Shown: positions 61,808 through 64,000 of the stretch, one piece after another
Layout of the letters: each line of letters opens with the position of its first letter
Numbering within the stretch: position 1 is the first letter of the stretch
NCBI RefSeq assembly: GCF_042643245.1
Contig: NZ_JBHRSK010000004.1
Coordinates: 1,178,001 to 1,242,000 of the forward strand
Length of the DNA stretch: 64,000 nucleotides
Reading direction: 5' to 3'
DNA from: Acidimangrovimonas pyrenivorans
Lineage (GTDB): Bacteria; Pseudomonadota; Alphaproteobacteria; Rhodobacterales; Rhodobacteraceae
Made by a program: the position numbers and the translations under genes
Notes under the pieces: generated by a model
Told to the model about the DNA's origin: nothing
What the model saw: only the letters and a program-made list of their open reading frames with translations
Databases searched by the model: none

Positions 61808-63769
61808 CTAGCTCTTTTTCTTTACCCAGATCTCGCCATCTATCAGGCTTTGCAGGTGTTTCGACATCGCTGCACGGTCTTCTCCCAGGTCGGTGGCATC
61901 CTCGAGATGCGACTGGCCGGCCCGGTTGCGCGCCTCCGCCGCCTGACTCAAACGCCAGGTCAGACCCTCGTCGGCCAGGCCGCTCAGGTCCTCCATCGCG
62001 TCTTCGATCTCTCTCTGAACGCCCCGCCGCGCTTCCAGCTTCGCCAGCTCCTCTGCCACGCACATCATTGCAAGCTCGGTATCGGTGGTCTTGCGCACGG
62101 GCGGTGCGGTGGTGACATGGCCGAGAGAGTAGAGCATTTCAAGAGCCTCCCCCGCCTCGGCGGCGATTTTTTCGCGCAACTCTCCGGGATCGCTCACCTC
62201 GGCATGGCGCAGCAGCGCGTTGCGCAGCGCGTTGTGGCCGTCGCCGTGCAGCTCGACCCCCTCGAGTTCGGCCTCGAAGCGCAGGATCAGCGACGGGTGG
62301 GCGATCAGCGTCGCCAGGATCAGCGCCTCGCGCAGCCGATCCTCGATGGCGATGTCGCTGGCCGCCGCCAGAAGCGAGTTCTTGGTGGTCGGCGCCGGGC
62401 CGAGCTTGACCTCGGACCATTTGCCGGGCTTCCAGCTGCCGTTGCGCCGCGGCGCCCCGCCCTGCCCCTCGGGCCGGCGCCGGGACTGGCCGAACAGCTC
62501 CCAGCGCAGCTGCTTGATCTCCTCGCCGTAATGGCTGCGGATCGAAGGGTCGGCGATCTTGGAGATCGCCGCGCGCAGGCTCTTGTCCAGCGCCGCCTTG
62601 CGCTCGGGGCTGTCGAAAACCTTGCCCTCGGTCTCGCGCTGCCACAGCAGCCTGACCATCGGCTGGGCGGCGTCGAGCGCGGCCTGCATCCCCGCCGCGC
62701 CCTGGGCCTTGATCAGCTCGTCCGGGTCCTGGCCCTCGGGCATCAGGCAGAAGCGCAGCGCGTTGCCGGCCTCCAAGAGCGGCAGCGCGAGGTCGATCAC
62801 CCGCTGCGCCGCCCGCATCCCGGCGGCGTCGCCGTCGAGCGCGATCACCGGCTCGGGCGAGATCCGCCACATCAGCCGCAGCTGGTCCTCGGTGATCGCG
62901 GTGCCCAGCGGCGCGACGGCGGCGCCGAAGCCGGCCTCGCTGAGCGCGATCACGTCCATGTAGCCCTCGGCGACGATCAGCGGCTGGCCCTTGCCCGCCG
63001 CCTCGCGCGCCGGGCCGTGGTTGTAGAGGCTGCGGCCCTTGTCGAAGAGCGGCGTTTCCGGCGAGTTCAGGTACTTGGCACTGTCGGTCGGGTCCATCGC
63101 CCGGCCGCCGAAGGCGATCGCGCGGCCGCGGGCGTCGCGGATCGGGAACATGATCCGGTTGCGGAAGGTGTCATAGGGCTTGCCGCCCTTCGACGACGCC
63201 TTGGCAAGGCCGGCCTCGAGGATCAGGTCCTCGGCCACGCCCTTGCCGGTCAGGTGATCCCACAGCCCCTGCCAGCCGGCCGGCGCGAAGCCGATGCCGA
63301 AGCGGTCGCGCGCGCCCTGGCTCAGCTTGCGGCGGTCGAGATAGTCGCGCGCCGCCGCGCCCTGGGCGGTGCTCAGCTGCATGCGGTAGAAGTTCACCGC
63401 CTGCTCCATCACCTCGGCCAGCTGGGTCCGGCGGTCGGCCTTCTGCTGGGCGCGCGGGTCGCGGGCCGGCATCGGCATCCCGGCCTCGCGGGCGAGGATC
63501 TCCACCGCCTCCATGAAGCCGACATTCTCGGTCTCGCGCACGAAGCTGACGGCGTCGCCCTTGGCGTGGCAGCCGAAGCAGTAATAGAAGCCCTTGCGGT
63601 CGTCGACGTGGAAGCTGGCCGACTTCTCCTGGTGGAACGGGCACGGCGCCCACATGTCGCCCTTGCCCTGGTTCGACTTGCGCATGTCCCACATGACCTT
63701 GCGCCCCACGACCTGGGACAGCGAGATCCGGGTGCGCAATTCGTCGAGGAAACCGGGCGGCAGGCTCAT
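61808..63769 (-). CDS. dnaG: DNA primase
   Basis: A 653-residue primase. The N-terminal zinc-binding domain has C43, H46, C64 and C67 (CPFH...CFGC). The core has FPIRDARGRAIAFGGRAMDP. The TOPRIM motifs are PLIVAEGYMDVIALSEAGFG and VIALDGDAAGMRAAQRVIDL. A C-terminal helicase-binding domain occupies about 500-653. It works with the DnaB encoded at 21551. The 78 bases before rpoD hold the rpoD promoter region. Confidence 0.96.
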   Translation of the reverse strand: MSLPPGFLDELRTRISLSQVVGRKVMWDMRKSNQGKGDMWAPCPFHQEKSASFHVDDRKGFYYCFGCHAKGDAVSFVRETENVGFMEAVEILAREAGMPMPARDPRAQQKADRRTQLAEVMEQAVNFYRMQLSTAQGAAARDYLDRRKLSQGARDRFGIGFAPAGWQGLWDHLTGKGVAEDLILEAGLAKASSKGGKPYDTFRNRIMFPIRDARGRAIAFGGRAMDPTDSAKYLNSPETPLFDKGRSLYNHGPAREAAGKGQPLIVAEGYMDVIALSEAGFGAAVAPLGTAITEDQLRLMWRISPEPVIALDGDAAGMRAAQRVIDLALPLLEAGNALRFCLMPEGQDPDELIKAQGAAGMQAALDAAQPMVRLLWQRETEGKVFDSPERKAALDKSLRAAISKIADPSIRSHYGEEIKQLRWELFGQSRRRPEGQGGAPRRNGSWKPGKWSEVKLGPAPTTKNSLLAAASDIAIEDRLREALILATLIAHPSLILRFEAELEGVELHGDGHNALRNALLRHAEVSDPGELREKIAAEAGEALEMLYSLGHVTTAPPVRKTTDTELAMMCVAEELAKLEARRGVQREIEDAMEDLSGLADEGLTWRLSQAAEARNRAGQSHLEDATDLGEDRAAMSKHLQSLIDGEIWVKKKS

Positions 63770-63857
63770 TGAAGGACTATCGGCTGAGGAACGGAACGAG
63801 TCCAGAGGCCGGCACGCCGCAGGGACGAGCCGGAGGGCGAAGGTACAGGCATCGGGG

Positions 63858-64000
63858 CTACTCGGCGGCGCGCCTGGGCAGGCGCCAGCCGGGCCGGGCG
63901 AAGTGGCAGGTATAGCCGTGCGGGATGCGTTCGAGGTAATCCTGGTGCTCGGGCTCGGCCTGCCAGAAATCGCCCGCCGGGCTGACCTCGGTGACGACCG
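63858..64000 (-). CDS. msrA: Peptide methionine sulfoxide reductase A (C-terminal part)
   Basis: The end of a gene cut by the right edge. The visible 46 codons read VVTEVSPAGDFWQAEPEHQD, then YLERIPHGYTCHFARPGWRL and PRRAAE. This is the MsrA C-terminus, with FWQAEPEHQDYL and GYTCHFARPGW as the typical motifs. It repairs methionine-S-sulfoxide. The catalytic N-terminal GCFW motif lies outside the window. Confidence 0.9.
   Translation of the reverse strand, partial: VVTEVSPAGDFWQAEPEHQDYLERIPHGYTCHFARPGWRLPRRAAE

Overview
The window is high-GC DNA from an alphaproteobacterium, most likely the Rhodobacterales (Rhodobacter/Paracoccus-like). The evidence is gene content and order (pyrE next to dnaB; msrA, dnaG and rpoD in line; nrdR-ribD; DUF3422 protein; Hint-domain and RTX proteins; argE of the M20 type) and codon usage that is strongly G/C at third positions. 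It reads as ordinary chromosome. I see no rRNA, tRNA, CRISPR array, insertion sequence or prophage. The high GC content leaves very long open frames antisense to real genes; these were ignored.

Layout. 1-4148 (minus): two membrane sensors in tandem, a CHASE-PAS histidine kinase and a MASE1-CHASE-PAS protein cut by the left edge. 4616-6782 (plus): ferrous iron uptake feoAB. 6986-8603 (minus): cobalt-type nitrile hydratase alpha and beta subunits plus accessory protein. 8834-11269 (plus): a Hint-domain protein and serS. 11469-17331 (minus): a complete urease operon ureD-A-B-x-C-E-yrhK-F-G with two extra small genes. 17508-23044 (plus): pyrC, an RTX protein, pyrE and dnaB. 23132-25311 (minus): an acyl-CoA synthetase with a perfect palindromic operator, and a lipoprotein. 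25492-26941 (plus): moaA and a DUF1810 gene. 26948-31798 (minus): glutamine-amidotransferase-like protein, M20 amidohydrolase, FAD oxidoreductase and argE. 32024-37905 (plus): a five-gene peptide ABC transporter. 38117-46641: YeeE/YedE transporter, DUF3422 protein, Crp/Fnr regulator, a two-subunit molybdenum hydroxylase (IorAB-like), a SulP transporter and an isochorismatase-family hydrolase. 46706-49818 (minus): an arsenic operon made of an ArsR-ArsC fusion, a GAPDH and ArsJ. 49860-56486: the histidine utilisation locus, hutC-hutF divergent from hutI-hutH-hutU. 56627-64000 (minus): ribD, nrdR, YjbQ, a lipoprotein, rpoD, dnaG and the end of msrA.

How the genes fit together. Nitrogen acquisition is the main theme: nitrile hydratase (nitrile to amide), urease (urea to ammonia), the hut pathway (histidine to formylglutamate), a peptide importer and several amidohydrolases. 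The arsenic operon pairs a regulator-reductase fusion with the GAPDH/ArsJ route, in which arsenate is exported as 1-arseno-3-phosphoglycerate. Housekeeping genes for replication and transcription (dnaB, dnaG, rpoD, nrdR) are scattered between the metabolic blocks.

The least explained signal is non-coding. A family of GC-rich intergenic repeats occurs at least nine times, mostly just after stop codons. They share an AT-rich boundary (AAATACTCC or AAATATCC) and a hairpin whose stem bases change in pairs between copies. Two copies carry an almost identical module of about 95 bp, and one copy leads into a 55-bp tandem array upstream of nrdR.
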